The notes under the pieces were generated by a model. That model did not search any database. It was not told the origin of the DNA and worked only from the letters and a program-made list of their open reading frames with translations. A stretch of 58,089 nucleotides of DNA from Pseudomonadales bacterium (lineage in GTDB: Bacteria > Pseudomonadota > Gammaproteobacteria > Pseudomonadales > Ketobacteraceae): contig JAGUVW010000039.1 in NCBI GenBank assembly GCA_020062665.1, positions 1-58,089 on the forward strand, written 5' to 3'. Made by a program: the position numbers and the translations under genes. Shown in pieces: positions 46,173 to 54,766 of this stretch (its first letter is position 1; each line of letters begins with the position of its first letter).

Positions 46173-47259
46173 GATGGTTTCCTCCTGCCAGGCGCGCTGC
46201 TTTCTGTTTGGTGCGTTCCCGCTGAACGATCAGGTGGGGCGGCGTGGTGTCGAACAGATAGTCGAACAGATCGTCCACCGGTTGTTGCGGCTGGCTCTGG
46301 AAATCCTTCACTGCCTGTTCCACTTTCTGCTGGCAGTCGGTGATCAGCTGCTGTTCCTTCTGTTCATCCCACAGGCCGCGTTGATGCAGAAATGTCTGCA
46401 GGCGTTTCACCGGCTCTTTCAGCCAGGCTGCATTCACTTCCTCGTGGCTGCGATAGCGGGTGGCATCGTCGGCAGTGGTGTGATCGCACAAACGATAGGA
46501 CATGGCTTCGATCAGGGTGGCGCCTTTGCCGGCGTGGGCTTTGTCCAGCGAGTAACGGATCGCTTCATAGAGCGCGCAGACATCGTTGCCATCCACCTGG
46601 AAGCCTTCGATGCCGGCGGCCATGGCTTTCTGTGCGATGGTGGGTGCGCCGGTTTGCAGTGCGCGCGGCACCGAAATGGCCCACTGATTGTTGTTCACCA
46701 CCAGTACCATGGGCAGTTGCCACACACCGGCCAGATTCAGCGGCTCGTAAAAATCTCCGCGCGATGTGGCGCCATCACCGCAGGTCACCAATGCTGCGCG
46801 TTTTTGGCCGCGAATCTTGAAGGCAGTGGCAATGCCGGCAGCGTGCGTGATCTGTGTGGCGATGGGCACGCAGTTGGGAAAATCCTCGCGGGCTGTGCCA
46901 GTGAAGTGATTGCCCCACTCAGTCCCGCCCCAGTATTGCAGCAGCTGGTACAGTGGAACGCCCCGCAGAAATTGCGCCGCCTGATCCCGGTAGTAAGGCA
47001 CGAACACGTCTTCTGTTTTCAACGCGCAGCCGATGGCGGTGCCAATGGCTTCCTGGCCCAGGCACGATGCATAGGTGCCCATCTGGCCGGTGCGCTGCAA
47101 CGCAATGGCACGCTTGTCGAACACACGGATCAGGTTCATGGTGCGATAGAATTTCAGCAACAGATCCTGATCCTGCATCCAGCCAGGCAGCGTGCCAGTG
47201 GCGTTGCCGCCCGGCTCGATCAGTTGATGTTCTGTGTAAGGTGTGGTGGTGAACTGCAT
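46162..47259 (-). CDS. bkdA1: Branched-chain keto acid dehydrogenase E1 alpha subunit
   Basis: A 365-residue E1-alpha subunit that decarboxylates 2-keto acids from leucine, isoleucine and valine. The thiamine diphosphate motif begins GDGATSRGDFYEPLNLAGVW and ends at VVNNNQWAISVP. QRTGQMGTYASCLGQEAIGT and FVPYYRDQAAQFLRGV are also typical of branched-chain rather than pyruvate E1. AAGGAG lies nine bases before the ATG at 47259. It follows the leucine dehydrogenase by 21 bp. Confidence 0.94.
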   Translation of the reverse strand: MQFTTTPYTEHQLIEPGGNATGTLPGWMQDQDLLLKFYRTMNLIRVFDKRAIALQRTGQMGTYASCLGQEAIGTAIGCALKTEDVFVPYYRDQAAQFLRGVPLYQLLQYWGGTEWGNHFTGTAREDFPNCVPIATQITHAAGIATAFKIRGQKRAALVTCGDGATSRGDFYEPLNLAGVWQLPMVLVVNNNQWAISVPRALQTGAPTIAQKAMAAGIEGFQVDGNDVCALYEAIRYSLDKAHAGKGATLIEAMSYRLCDHTTADDATRYRSHEEVNAAWLKEPVKRLQTFLHQRGLWDEQKEQQLITDCQQKVEQAVKDFQSQPQQPVDDLFDYLFDTTPPHLIVQRERTKQKAARLAGGNHHGH

Positions 47260-47280
47260 GGTATGCCTCTCCTTACCTTT

Positions 47281-48306
47281 TTATTTTGAATACAGAATCT
47301 GTTCCGCCATCTGATCGGCAATCACCGACGTTGGCAGGTTTTCCACTTTGGCGCGCTCGAAAATCTGCAGTAGCGTCTGCCCGATGCCCCAGGTTTTGGT
47401 TTTGATGGATTGCTCGGAGCGGTGCAGATGGCCCAGCGACACCTTGATCAGGCCGCCGGCGTTGATCACGTAATCCGGCGCGTACAGAATGCCTTTGTCG
47501 TGCAGCAGTTTGCCGTGCCGTGCTTCGGCAAGCTGGTTATTGGCGGAGCCGGCGATGATGTCGCAGTTCAGCGTGGCAATGGTGTTGTCGTTCAACACCG
47601 CACCGAGTCCGCAGGGCGCCAGAATGTCGCATTCGGTATCGAAGAAATGGTCTGGCGTGACGGCCTCGGCACCGAAAGCGCGGCGCACATGTTCAACCTT
47701 GGCGTTATCCACATCGGAAATCAGCAGGCGGGCGCCTTCCTTGTGCAGTAGTTCCGCCAGCGCGAAACCCACATTGCCCACGCCTTGAATTGCCACGATG
47801 CGGTTGGCCAGATCGGCACTGCCGTAACGGTGGAACGCGGCGGATTTTATGCCGGCCAGCACGCCCAGTGCGGTCATGGGCGAGGGATCGAGCCCATCCA
47901 CATTGCTGCCGGAAATATAGGGCGTGACCTTGCTGATCTGGTCCATGTCGTCCAGCGTGCTGCCGCTGTCCACGGCGGTGATGTAGCGGCCGCCGAGTTC
48001 ATTGACGAACTGGCCAAACGCGCGGAACAACGCGGCGCGATCATGGATCTGTTTCGGTTTGAGGATAACGGCCTTGCCGCCGCCTTGCGGTACTTTCGCC
48101 AGCGCGGCCTTGTAGCTCATGCCACGGGCAAGACGGATCACATCGTTGATGGCGGCTTCGTCGCTGCTGTATTCGATGCAGCGGCAACCACCGAGTGCGG
48201 GGCCAAGTTTGGTGCTGTGGATGGCGATGATGGCTTGCAGCTGCGAAGCGTCATCGGATTTGAAATGCAGTTCGCTCAAACGCGCCTGCTCGATTTTGTC
48301 GAACAT
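47281..48306 (-). CDS. ldh: Leucine (Glu/Leu/Phe/Val-type) dehydrogenase
   Basis: A 341-residue NAD-dependent amino acid dehydrogenase that deaminates leucine, valine or isoleucine to the keto acids used by the neighbouring dehydrogenase complex. Motifs: STKLGPALGGCRCI, MSYKAALAKVPQGGGKAVIL (catalytic Lys region), GRYITAVDSG and the NAD-binding IQGVGNVGFALA. The ATG at 48306 has GGAAGGAG seven bases upstream, which decides the start over a longer in-frame leader. It is first in the operon. Confidence 0.93.
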   Translation of the reverse strand: MFDKIEQARLSELHFKSDDASQLQAIIAIHSTKLGPALGGCRCIEYSSDEAAINDVIRLARGMSYKAALAKVPQGGGKAVILKPKQIHDRAALFRAFGQFVNELGGRYITAVDSGSTLDDMDQISKVTPYISGSNVDGLDPSPMTALGVLAGIKSAAFHRYGSADLANRIVAIQGVGNVGFALAELLHKEGARLLISDVDNAKVEHVRRAFGAEAVTPDHFFDTECDILAPCGLGAVLNDNTIATLNCDIIAGSANNQLAEARHGKLLHDKGILYAPDYVINAGGLIKVSLGHLHRSEQSIKTKTWGIGQTLLQIFERAKVENLPTSVIADQMAEQILYSK

Positions 48307-48700
48307 GGTACTACTCCTTCCAAACGAGGGTGGGGTAACACCCGTGAACGTTCTTCCGGTGCGGCGGCGCAATCTGGATCGCAGTTTGCGCTGCCTTCGG
48401 GATGTGCTTGTGATTTAAAGATAAAAGAAAATTTTCAGTTTGACGAATTCAGTGCGGTGTTTTTCTGCACAGATTCACACCGGCATTTTGCGGAATCGTC
48501 GCCTGTGGGCGGCAACCGATTGATTTGAAGCTGAAAAGCCTGCGTGTTGGAAAAACGTAACCGGTTGTGGAAGCAGAGAAAAAAAGAACGCCAACGACAG
48601 CGTCTAAAAACGGGGAGTTATAACGAAGAGGATTGCTAGACGGGAAAGAACTGGCAGGCGCAGGGCGCGACTGCCAGTCAGCGCGATCAGACTGATTCAA
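48307..48700. other. Intergenic region upstream of the ldh-bkd operon
   Basis: A 394-bp gap without a convincing gene. It holds an A/T-rich stretch at about 48410-48440 that may contain the ldh promoter, and a thiolase terminator hairpin at its right end. I see no clear -35/-10 pair or repeat. Confidence 0.6.
48641..48677 (-). terminator. Intrinsic terminator of the thiolase gene
   Basis: On the minus strand, CTGGCAG and GCGC pair with their complements to give an 11-bp stem with a 2-nt bulge, followed by TTCTTTCCC. It lies 23 bp past the thiolase stop. Confidence 0.65.
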
Positions 48701-49882
48701 TCAGATCAGTTCAATCGCCATGGACGTGGCTTCGCCACCACCGATGCACAGGGACGCCACACCGCGCTTGCCGCCACGCTTTTTCAGCGCGTGGATCAGC
48801 GACAGGATGATGCGCGAGCCGGTGGAGCCGATGGGATGACCCAGCGCGCAGGCGCCGCCGTTCACGTTCACCTTTGCGTGCGGAATGTTGTGCTTGATCA
48901 TCGCCAGCATGGTCACCATGGCGAAAGCTTCGTTGATCTCGAACAGATCCACGTCCGCTACCGTCCAGCCGGTTTTCTCGAACAGCTTCTGCAGCGAGCC
49001 CACCGGTGCCAGAGTGAATTCAGACGGATGCTGGGACTGGGTTGAGTGGCCGACGATGCGGGCCAGGGGCTTCAGGCCACGGGCGATGGCCACGGATTCG
49101 CGCATCAGCACCAATGCGGATGCACCATCGGAAATGGAGCTGGCGTTGGCGGCGGTTACGGTGCCGTCTTTGGCGAAGGCCGGCTTCAGGGTGGGGATCT
49201 TGTCGATGTTGGCGTTGCCGGGCTGTTCGTCTTCGCTCACCAGGGCATCGCCTTTGCGGGTTTTCACGGGAACCGGCACGATTTCATCGGCAAAGGAGCC
49301 GTCTTTTACCGCGCGTTGCGCCCGCAGCAGGGATTCGATGGCGTATTCGTCCATGGCGGAGCGGGTCAGGCCTTCTTTATCGGCCACTTCCTGGGCGAAG
49401 GAGCCCATCAGGCGGCCGGTCTTGGCGTCTTCCAGGCCGTCCAGAAACATGTGGTCTTTCACTTCGCTGTGGCCCATGCGCAGGCCGGCGCGGGCTTTTT
49501 CCAGCACGTAGGGAGCGTTGGTCATGGATTCCATGCCACCGGCCACCATGATGTCGTTGGTGCCGGCCTTGATCAGGTCATGAGCCAGCATGGCGGCTTT
49601 CATGCCGGAGCCGCACAGTTTGTTGATGGTGGTGCAGCCGGTGGCGGTGGGCAGGCCGGCGTCGAGTGCCGCCTGACGGGCGGGGCCCTGCTTGAGGCCG
49701 GCGGGCAGTACGCAGCCCATGATCACTTCCTGCACGTCTTCGGGTTTCAGGCCGGCGCGGGCAACGGCTTCGCGGATGGCGATGGCACCCAGCTGGGTGG
49801 CGGTCACGCTGCCCAGTGCGCCCTGGAAGCCGCCCATGGGGGTGCGGGCGCCGTTTACGATCACAACTGCGTCATTACTCAT
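48701..49882 (-). CDS. Acetyl-CoA C-acetyltransferase (thiolase)
   Basis: A 393-residue class II thiolase that cleaves or forms acetoacetyl-CoA. The acyl-accepting cysteine is in TTINKLCGSGMKAA (about residue 90). GGMESMTNAPYVL, NVNGGACALGHPIGSTGSR (catalytic His) and SLCIGGGEATSMA (second Cys) are intact. The GHPIGSTG form and length fit biosynthetic or degradative acetyl-CoA acetyltransferases such as AtoB. Its place beside the branched-chain operon fits final steps of leucine or isoleucine breakdown, though a role in polyhydroxyalkanoate synthesis is possible. Confidence 0.95.
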   Translation of the reverse strand: MSNDAVVIVNGARTPMGGFQGALGSVTATQLGAIAIREAVARAGLKPEDVQEVIMGCVLPAGLKQGPARQAALDAGLPTATGCTTINKLCGSGMKAAMLAHDLIKAGTNDIMVAGGMESMTNAPYVLEKARAGLRMGHSEVKDHMFLDGLEDAKTGRLMGSFAQEVADKEGLTRSAMDEYAIESLLRAQRAVKDGSFADEIVPVPVKTRKGDALVSEDEQPGNANIDKIPTLKPAFAKDGTVTAANASSISDGASALVLMRESVAIARGLKPLARIVGHSTQSQHPSEFTLAPVGSLQKLFEKTGWTVADVDLFEINEAFAMVTMLAMIKHNIPHAKVNVNGGACALGHPIGSTGSRIILSLIHALKKRGGKRGVASLCIGGGEATSMAIELI

Positions 49883-49917
49883 GTCTGTATCCCTAAAAAA
49901 GTTAGGCCGATAGGTCT

Positions 49918-49927
49918 TCTCGCGAGA
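49918..49927. promoter_or_regulatory. 10-bp palindrome upstream of thiolase
   Basis: TCTCGCGAGA, a perfect palindrome 36 bp upstream of the thiolase start. It could be an operator; no partner site or known regulator match is claimed. Confidence 0.25.
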
Positions 49928-49997
49928 GGAGGGGAATTCTAACGGTTATCAGGAGCGGGTGCGATACACGGACGGACTAGGGCGTTGGCGGGAGGTG

Positions 49998-52115
49998 TCA
50001 CTTGTTCAGCAGGGTCTGGGCAGTCTGTGCCGCGCGCTGGGTAGCGTTCTTGATCTGGCTGCGGTGATTGTTGAGCAGGGCGAGAAACGCCTCTTCCGCC
50101 ATGGGCTGGCTGTAGTAGTAACCCTGCGCCACATCGCACTCGCATTCCTGCAGATAGCGGATCTGGTCGAGGGTTTCGGTGCCTTCGGCGATCACCGACA
50201 GGTTCAGACTGTGTCCCAGCTGGATGATGGCGTCGACGATGGTGCCGTTGTCCGGATCTTCCAGCATGTCCTGCACGAAGGAGCGGTCGATCTTGATTTC
50301 GTCCATCGGCATTTTTTTCAGGTAGGCCAGCGAGGAATAGCCGGTGCCGAAATCGTCGATGGCCAGCTGCACGCCCAGCTGCTTGATCTGGCGCAGCAGG
50401 CGGATGGCCAGATCCACGTTGTTCATGATCGCGGTTTCAGTGAGTTCCAGCACCAGATACTGCGGCGGCACACCGGTGGTTTCAAGTAGTGAGCGGATGG
50501 TGTTGACGATGTCTGACAGGTGCAGCTGATTCGCGCTGATGTTGACCGAAATGGTGAGGTGGTTGTAGCCCTGCGCGTGCCATTTCTGCAGCGCTTCGCA
50601 GGAGGTCTTCAGCACCCACTCGCCGATCGCCACGATGGCGCCGGTGCGTTCCGCCAGGGGAATGAATTCGGTCGGTGACACGATGCCCCGCTCGGGGTGG
50701 CGCCAGCGCACCAGGGCTTCGACGCCACGCACTTCGCCAGTGAGCAGGTTCACCTGGGGCTGAAAGGCCAGTTCCAGCTGGTTGTCGTCCACGGCCGAGG
50801 CCAGCTGTTTTTCCAGCACCTTGGTCTGGCGGATTTTCTGATCCACGTTGGCCACGTAGAACTGGTAGCGGTTGCCGCCCTGGGTCTTGGCCAGCTGCAT
50901 CACGTTCTCGGCGTTTTTCAGCAACTGCTCGGCGGTGGCGGCGTCGTGGGGATAGTTGGTGATGCCGATGGTGGCGGACACCTTGATGGTCTGGCTGTCG
51001 AGGCGGAAGGGCCGGCGCACGCTGTCCAGAATCCGCTGTGCCACGTCGGCAGCCTGATAATGATTTTTCAGCCCCGGCAGAATGATGGCGAACACATCGC
51101 CGCCCACCCGCGCCACCGTGTGCGCGGGATCCAGTTCGGCGCGGAAGCGATCCGCCATCATCAGCAGCAGCTTGTCGCCGGCATGATAGGAGTGCAGCAG
51201 GTTCACGGATTTGAAATCATCCAGCGCGCAGTACAGCACGGCGAACATGTCGTTCTGGCTGTTGGCTTCCTGGATGGATTGCTCGATGCGGCGCAGCAGC
51301 AGATTACGGTTCGGCAGCTCGGTGAGCATGTCGTAATTGCTCAGGCGCTCCACATGGGCTTCTGCCACCCGCCGTTTGCTGTTGTATTTTTCGATGGCCT
51401 TGAACAGGTCGTTGATCTTCTGCACCCAGGCGCCCAGTTCGTCATCATCGTGGCCGTGAGGCGCGTCGAGCTTGTTCTGCGCCGGACGCATCGGATCGAT
51501 TTCTTCCAGCGACCCCAGCAGCGTCGTCATGGGGCGGGCAATCAGACCCTGGAAAATCAGATACAGCACGCCGCCGAACAGTCCCGCCTGGATCAGGCCG
51601 CTGACGAACACCGTGCGGCTGCGCTCGATGAAGGCCACCGCCGCGTCCGAAGGATCGATGCTCACCTCCAGATTGCCGAACACGGCAGGCTGCGCGTTGC
51701 CGTCGGCGGACATTGACTGGAGCGGATAACCTTTCAATTCCAGCGTGTAGCTGAGCTCCTGGCCAAAAATGGATGTCACCAGGGAGCGATAGGGGAATTC
51801 CTGCTTGTTGCGAAAGGCGGACGCCAGCGGCGGTTCGGCGGGCACGGAAATGGCGGAGTAGAAAACGGCAGGGTGCTGGAACAGGCCTTCCACCACCTGC
51901 TCGGCCAGGGCGCGATCGTGATGATAGGCGGCCTGGGTGGCAGGTTCGCGCATCATCGCCAGAATCTGCTGTGCGTCGAGTTCCAGCTTCATGCGCGCAT
52001 TACGGGCGTCCAGCATCACCTGGACGATGCTCAGCAACAGCCCCAGCAGCAGCGCGGTGCCCATGACGGCAAAAAACAGTTTGTTGGAAAGACGGCTGTT
52101 CAGTTTCCGCTGCAT
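49998..52115 (-). CDS. Membrane GGDEF-EAL protein, probable c-di-GMP phosphodiesterase
   Basis: A 705-residue protein. TM1 (~12-33), an extracytoplasmic sensor, TM2 (~168-190) and a HAMP-like linker precede a GGDEF domain whose motif is degenerate (GGDVF, residues 338-342), so cyclase activity is unlikely. The EAL domain is complete: EALVRWRHP (466-474), NISANQLH, ELTETAIMNN, the DDFGTGYSSLAYLKKMPMDE loop and AEGTET. It most likely hydrolyses c-di-GMP, with the GGDEF domain acting as a GTP-sensing or structural part. It is divergent from a secreted-protein operon. Confidence 0.9.
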   Translation of the reverse strand: MQRKLNSRLSNKLFFAVMGTALLLGLLLSIVQVMLDARNARMKLELDAQQILAMMREPATQAAYHHDRALAEQVVEGLFQHPAVFYSAISVPAEPPLASAFRNKQEFPYRSLVTSIFGQELSYTLELKGYPLQSMSADGNAQPAVFGNLEVSIDPSDAAVAFIERSRTVFVSGLIQAGLFGGVLYLIFQGLIARPMTTLLGSLEEIDPMRPAQNKLDAPHGHDDDELGAWVQKINDLFKAIEKYNSKRRVAEAHVERLSNYDMLTELPNRNLLLRRIEQSIQEANSQNDMFAVLYCALDDFKSVNLLHSYHAGDKLLLMMADRFRAELDPAHTVARVGGDVFAIILPGLKNHYQAADVAQRILDSVRRPFRLDSQTIKVSATIGITNYPHDAATAEQLLKNAENVMQLAKTQGGNRYQFYVANVDQKIRQTKVLEKQLASAVDDNQLELAFQPQVNLLTGEVRGVEALVRWRHPERGIVSPTEFIPLAERTGAIVAIGEWVLKTSCEALQKWHAQGYNHLTISVNISANQLHLSDIVNTIRSLLETTGVPPQYLVLELTETAIMNNVDLAIRLLRQIKQLGVQLAIDDFGTGYSSLAYLKKMPMDEIKIDRSFVQDMLEDPDNGTIVDAIIQLGHSLNLSVIAEGTETLDQIRYLQECECDVAQGYYYSQPMAEEAFLALLNNHRSQIKNATQRAAQTAQTLLNK

Positions 52116-52271
52116 GCTGATCCCAGTGGCGAGGGCGAAAGCGCCGTGCTTTTATCGTTGTTATCAAAACCAGTATTAATTATAACCAAAGGCAAGTCAA
52201 AAACTTTGCCCCCGGGCTTGACGTCCGCGTCCCAGGCTTCGAGTCTTCTATAGAAATAGCGGGGTGAATCC

Positions 52272-52853
52272 ATGAGCCGGTCGCGGTGGAAAAGAGTGTT
52301 GTCGTGTGTGCTGATGCTGTTCAGCGTCGGCGTGTTTGCGCAAGGCAACACCGAGCAGGTGGAAGCTTCGGTGGCGCCAGCAGCGGATGCGCAGGGCACG
52401 TCGTCGTCGCGCCAGGTGCGTCGCGACCTGCAGCAGCTGATGGACAAGGGGATCGAGGCACTGGCGCCGGAACTGGTGGCCAGCACCACCTTCTATCCAT
52501 TCGCCGCCATTCTGGGCCATGACAACGAGGTGCGGCTGGTGGGCGTGACGGCCAGTGAACGCACGGCCTCGCCCGAACAGATGCTGGCGGCACTGGTGGA
52601 AAAAATTCGCGCTCTGGCGGAACAACGTCGCATCCGCGCGGCGGGTTATTTCATGGATTACGTGGCCCAGCGTCAGGACACCGGCCATTCCCAGCCGGGC
52701 ATCCGTGTCGAGCTTCACCATCGTCAGCCGGATGCAATGTCCGCCTTTATTCCGTACAGTATCACCGCAGACAAAAAACTCCGTCTGCTCACACCCCAGT
52801 ACAAGGCTGGCAAGAATCTGACGTTTGAAAGCCGTCCCCATGGAAAACCCTAA
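52272..52853 (+). CDS. Exported protein of unknown function
   Basis: A 193-residue protein with an N-terminal signal peptide (basic start MSRSRWKRV, hydrophobic core, probable cleavage after VFAQG). The mature part has a helix QVRRDLQQLMDKGIEALAPE and a mixed domain with VASTTFYPFAAILGHDNEVR, AGYFMDYVAQR and GIRVELHHRQPDAMSAFIPY. I do not recognise a family. GGGGTG lies upstream of the ATG. It overlaps the next gene, an alpha/beta hydrolase, by 14 bp, so the secreted protein and the two enzymes form one operon. Confidence 0.72.
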   Translation: MSRSRWKRVLSCVLMLFSVGVFAQGNTEQVEASVAPAADAQGTSSSRQVRRDLQQLMDKGIEALAPELVASTTFYPFAAILGHDNEVRLVGVTASERTASPEQMLAALVEKIRALAEQRRIRAAGYFMDYVAQRQDTGHSQPGIRVELHHRQPDAMSAFIPYSITADKKLRLLTPQYKAGKNLTFESRPHGKP

Positions 52854-53679
52854 TATCGACACGTTCAAAACTTATCTGCGCAAAGGCCTGTTCAACGGCA
52901 TGAAGCTGGTGGGGCATCGCCCTGGCCGCGTCATTCGCGATCTGCATTACGGCCGCGAACCGGAACAGAAACTCGACATCTATCTGCCCGCCGGCCCGCA
53001 CCGGGGCGCCCACCTGGTGTTTTTCCACGGCGGCAGCTGGAGTTCCGGCCACAAGGATGAGTATGCGTTTCTGGGCAGCGCGCTGGCGGCATTCGGTATC
53101 AGCTGCGCGGTGGTGGGTTATCGCCTTTATCCGAAGGTGCGCTATCCCGTGTTCGTGGAAGATGGCGCCCATGCGGTGGCCTGGCTGCAGCGGGAAGGCT
53201 CGCGCTACGGATTCGCCAGCGGGCCTTTGTATCTGATGGGGCATTCCGCCGGTGCCCACATTGCCTGTCTGATGGCGCTGGATGAGCGCTACCGCGACAT
53301 GGCGCATCTGCGTATGGAGCACATTCTTGGCGTCATCGGGCTGGCAGGTGTGTACCGCTTCCGTCCGGAGAACGATCCCGTGCACGCGGATATCTTTGCG
53401 CCTGCCGGCCCGGATTTCGAACAGGTGAAACCGATCAACTATGTGGCGGGCAACAAGGTGCCGCTGCTGTTGCTGCACGGCAGCAAGGACACCACGGTGG
53501 GGCCGAAGATTGCCCAGCGCATGTACGAGGCCGCCAGCGGTGCCGGCCAGAAAGTCCAGCTGCATATCCAGCCCGGTTATGGCCACGTGCGGCCGCTGTT
53601 CGATTTTCTGCCGTTCATGCCCAATCACCAGAAAACCATGGCGCTGCTGCTGGCGTTCATGGCGGGGGAATCGGTGTGA
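52840..53679 (+). CDS. Alpha/beta hydrolase (BD-FAE/carboxylesterase-like)
   Basis: A 279-residue serine hydrolase. The oxyanion-hole motif HGGSW is at residues 63-67, the nucleophile S136 in GHSAGAH, the acid in LLLHGSKDTTVG and the histidine in GYGHVRP. The HGGSW form is typical of the BD-FAE/feruloyl esterase-like group; the substrate is unknown. No signal peptide is seen, so it acts in the cytoplasm. It overlaps the secreted-protein gene by 14 bp and the SDR gene by 4 bp (GTGA). Confidence 0.87.
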   Translation: MENPNIDTFKTYLRKGLFNGMKLVGHRPGRVIRDLHYGREPEQKLDIYLPAGPHRGAHLVFFHGGSWSSGHKDEYAFLGSALAAFGISCAVVGYRLYPKVRYPVFVEDGAHAVAWLQREGSRYGFASGPLYLMGHSAGAHIACLMALDERYRDMAHLRMEHILGVIGLAGVYRFRPENDPVHADIFAPAGPDFEQVKPINYVAGNKVPLLLLHGSKDTTVGPKIAQRMYEAASGAGQKVQLHIQPGYGHVRPLFDFLPFMPNHQKTMALLLAFMAGESV

Positions 53680-54689
53680 AAATCCTGGTGACCGGCGCCA
53701 CCGGCTTTATCGGCGAGCGCTATATCCGGCATTTGGCAGAAACCCGCAAGGACGTGCGCCTGCATTTCACCGGTCGCCAGATCGAAAAAGGCAATGCGCT
53801 GGGTGCGCTCACCGGCGCTCACTATTTTCGCGGCGATCTGCTGGACGTGCCCTACCTGCAACACATCTGCAAGGACATGGACGTGGTGGTGCATTGCGCC
53901 GGACTGTCCGGCGTGTGGGGCGATTACGAGCTGTATTACCGCGCCAATGTCACCGGCACCGAAAACCTGCTGCGGGCCTGCGCCGGCACCGGTGTGCGTC
54001 GTTTCGTGAATCTGTCGTCGCCCAGCATCTATTTCGATTTTCACGATCACCTGAACGTCACGGAAGATTTTCTGCCGCCGCGTTTTGCCGACAACTACGC
54101 CCGCACCAAATATCAGGCGGAAGTGCGGGTGGCCAACGCCCACTCCGATCAGTTGCGCACGTTGTCGCTGCGTCCGCGCATGGTGCTGGGGGCGGGAGAT
54201 CTCAGCCTGTTCCCACGCATGATCGCTGCTCACCGGGCCGGCCAGCTGTTGCGGGTGGGGGAAGGGCGCAACATCGTCAGCACCACGCACATTGCCAATC
54301 TGCTGCAGGCGCTCGACTGTGCCGTGTTCGGGCCGGATTCGGTGACCGGTGACGTCTACAATATTGCCGATGCCCAGCCGCAAAAACTGTGGGACATCAT
54401 CGACCGCATGCTGGTGGCGGTGGGTGAACCGGCGGTGACCCGGCAGGTGCCGTATCCGGTGGCCATGGCGGCGGCCGCGGTGATGGAAGGCTGGTACCAC
54501 TTGCGCCGCTCCGACGACGAGCCCCGTATGATGCGGCTGAAAGTGGCGATGATGAGCCGTTCCTTCACCCTCAGCATCGAAAAGGCCCAGCGCAAGCTCG
54601 GTTTCAAGCCCCTGCACACGGTGGACGGCGTCATTGCGGAGTTCGTGGAATGGTGGTTGAACGACAAAACCCACCGTCGCCCGCGCTGA
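53676..54689 (+). CDS. NAD(P)-dependent epimerase/3-beta-HSD-like SDR
   Basis: A 337-residue extended short-chain dehydrogenase. The Rossmann motif GATGFIGE is at residues 7-14, a serine in VNLSSPSIYF and the catalytic Y141-x-x-x-K145 in NYARTKYQAE are present, as is LSLRPRMVLGAGD. The form resembles 3-beta-hydroxysteroid dehydrogenase-like reductases; steroid or long-chain beta-keto substrates are possible but cannot be deduced. Translation starts at GTG 53676 within the hydrolase stop. It is the third and last gene of the operon. Confidence 0.87.
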   Translation: MKILVTGATGFIGERYIRHLAETRKDVRLHFTGRQIEKGNALGALTGAHYFRGDLLDVPYLQHICKDMDVVVHCAGLSGVWGDYELYYRANVTGTENLLRACAGTGVRRFVNLSSPSIYFDFHDHLNVTEDFLPPRFADNYARTKYQAEVRVANAHSDQLRTLSLRPRMVLGAGDLSLFPRMIAAHRAGQLLRVGEGRNIVSTTHIANLLQALDCAVFGPDSVTGDVYNIADAQPQKLWDIIDRMLVAVGEPAVTRQVPYPVAMAAAAVMEGWYHLRRSDDEPRMMRLKVAMMSRSFTLSIEKAQRKLGFKPLHTVDGVIAEFVEWWLNDKTHRRPR

Positions 54690-54728
54690 AACCGTTAGCT
54701 GTGTCCACTCTTTGCCCATTTTTTCCCG

Positions 54729-54734
54729 TATAAT
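54729..54734 (+). promoter_or_regulatory. Possible -10 element for coiled-coil protein gene
   Basis: A perfect TATAAT 33 bp before the ATG at 54767. No good -35 sits 16-18 bp upstream, so this is a candidate only. Confidence 0.4.
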
Positions 54735-54766
54735 TGCGCCACTCCGCTATTACCCGCCGAAAGCCC

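Noticed and set aside
52130-52271. Sigma-70 promoter (TTGACG...TATAGA) before the exported-protein gene
   Set aside because: The two hexamers are 25 bp apart, too far for a functional pair.
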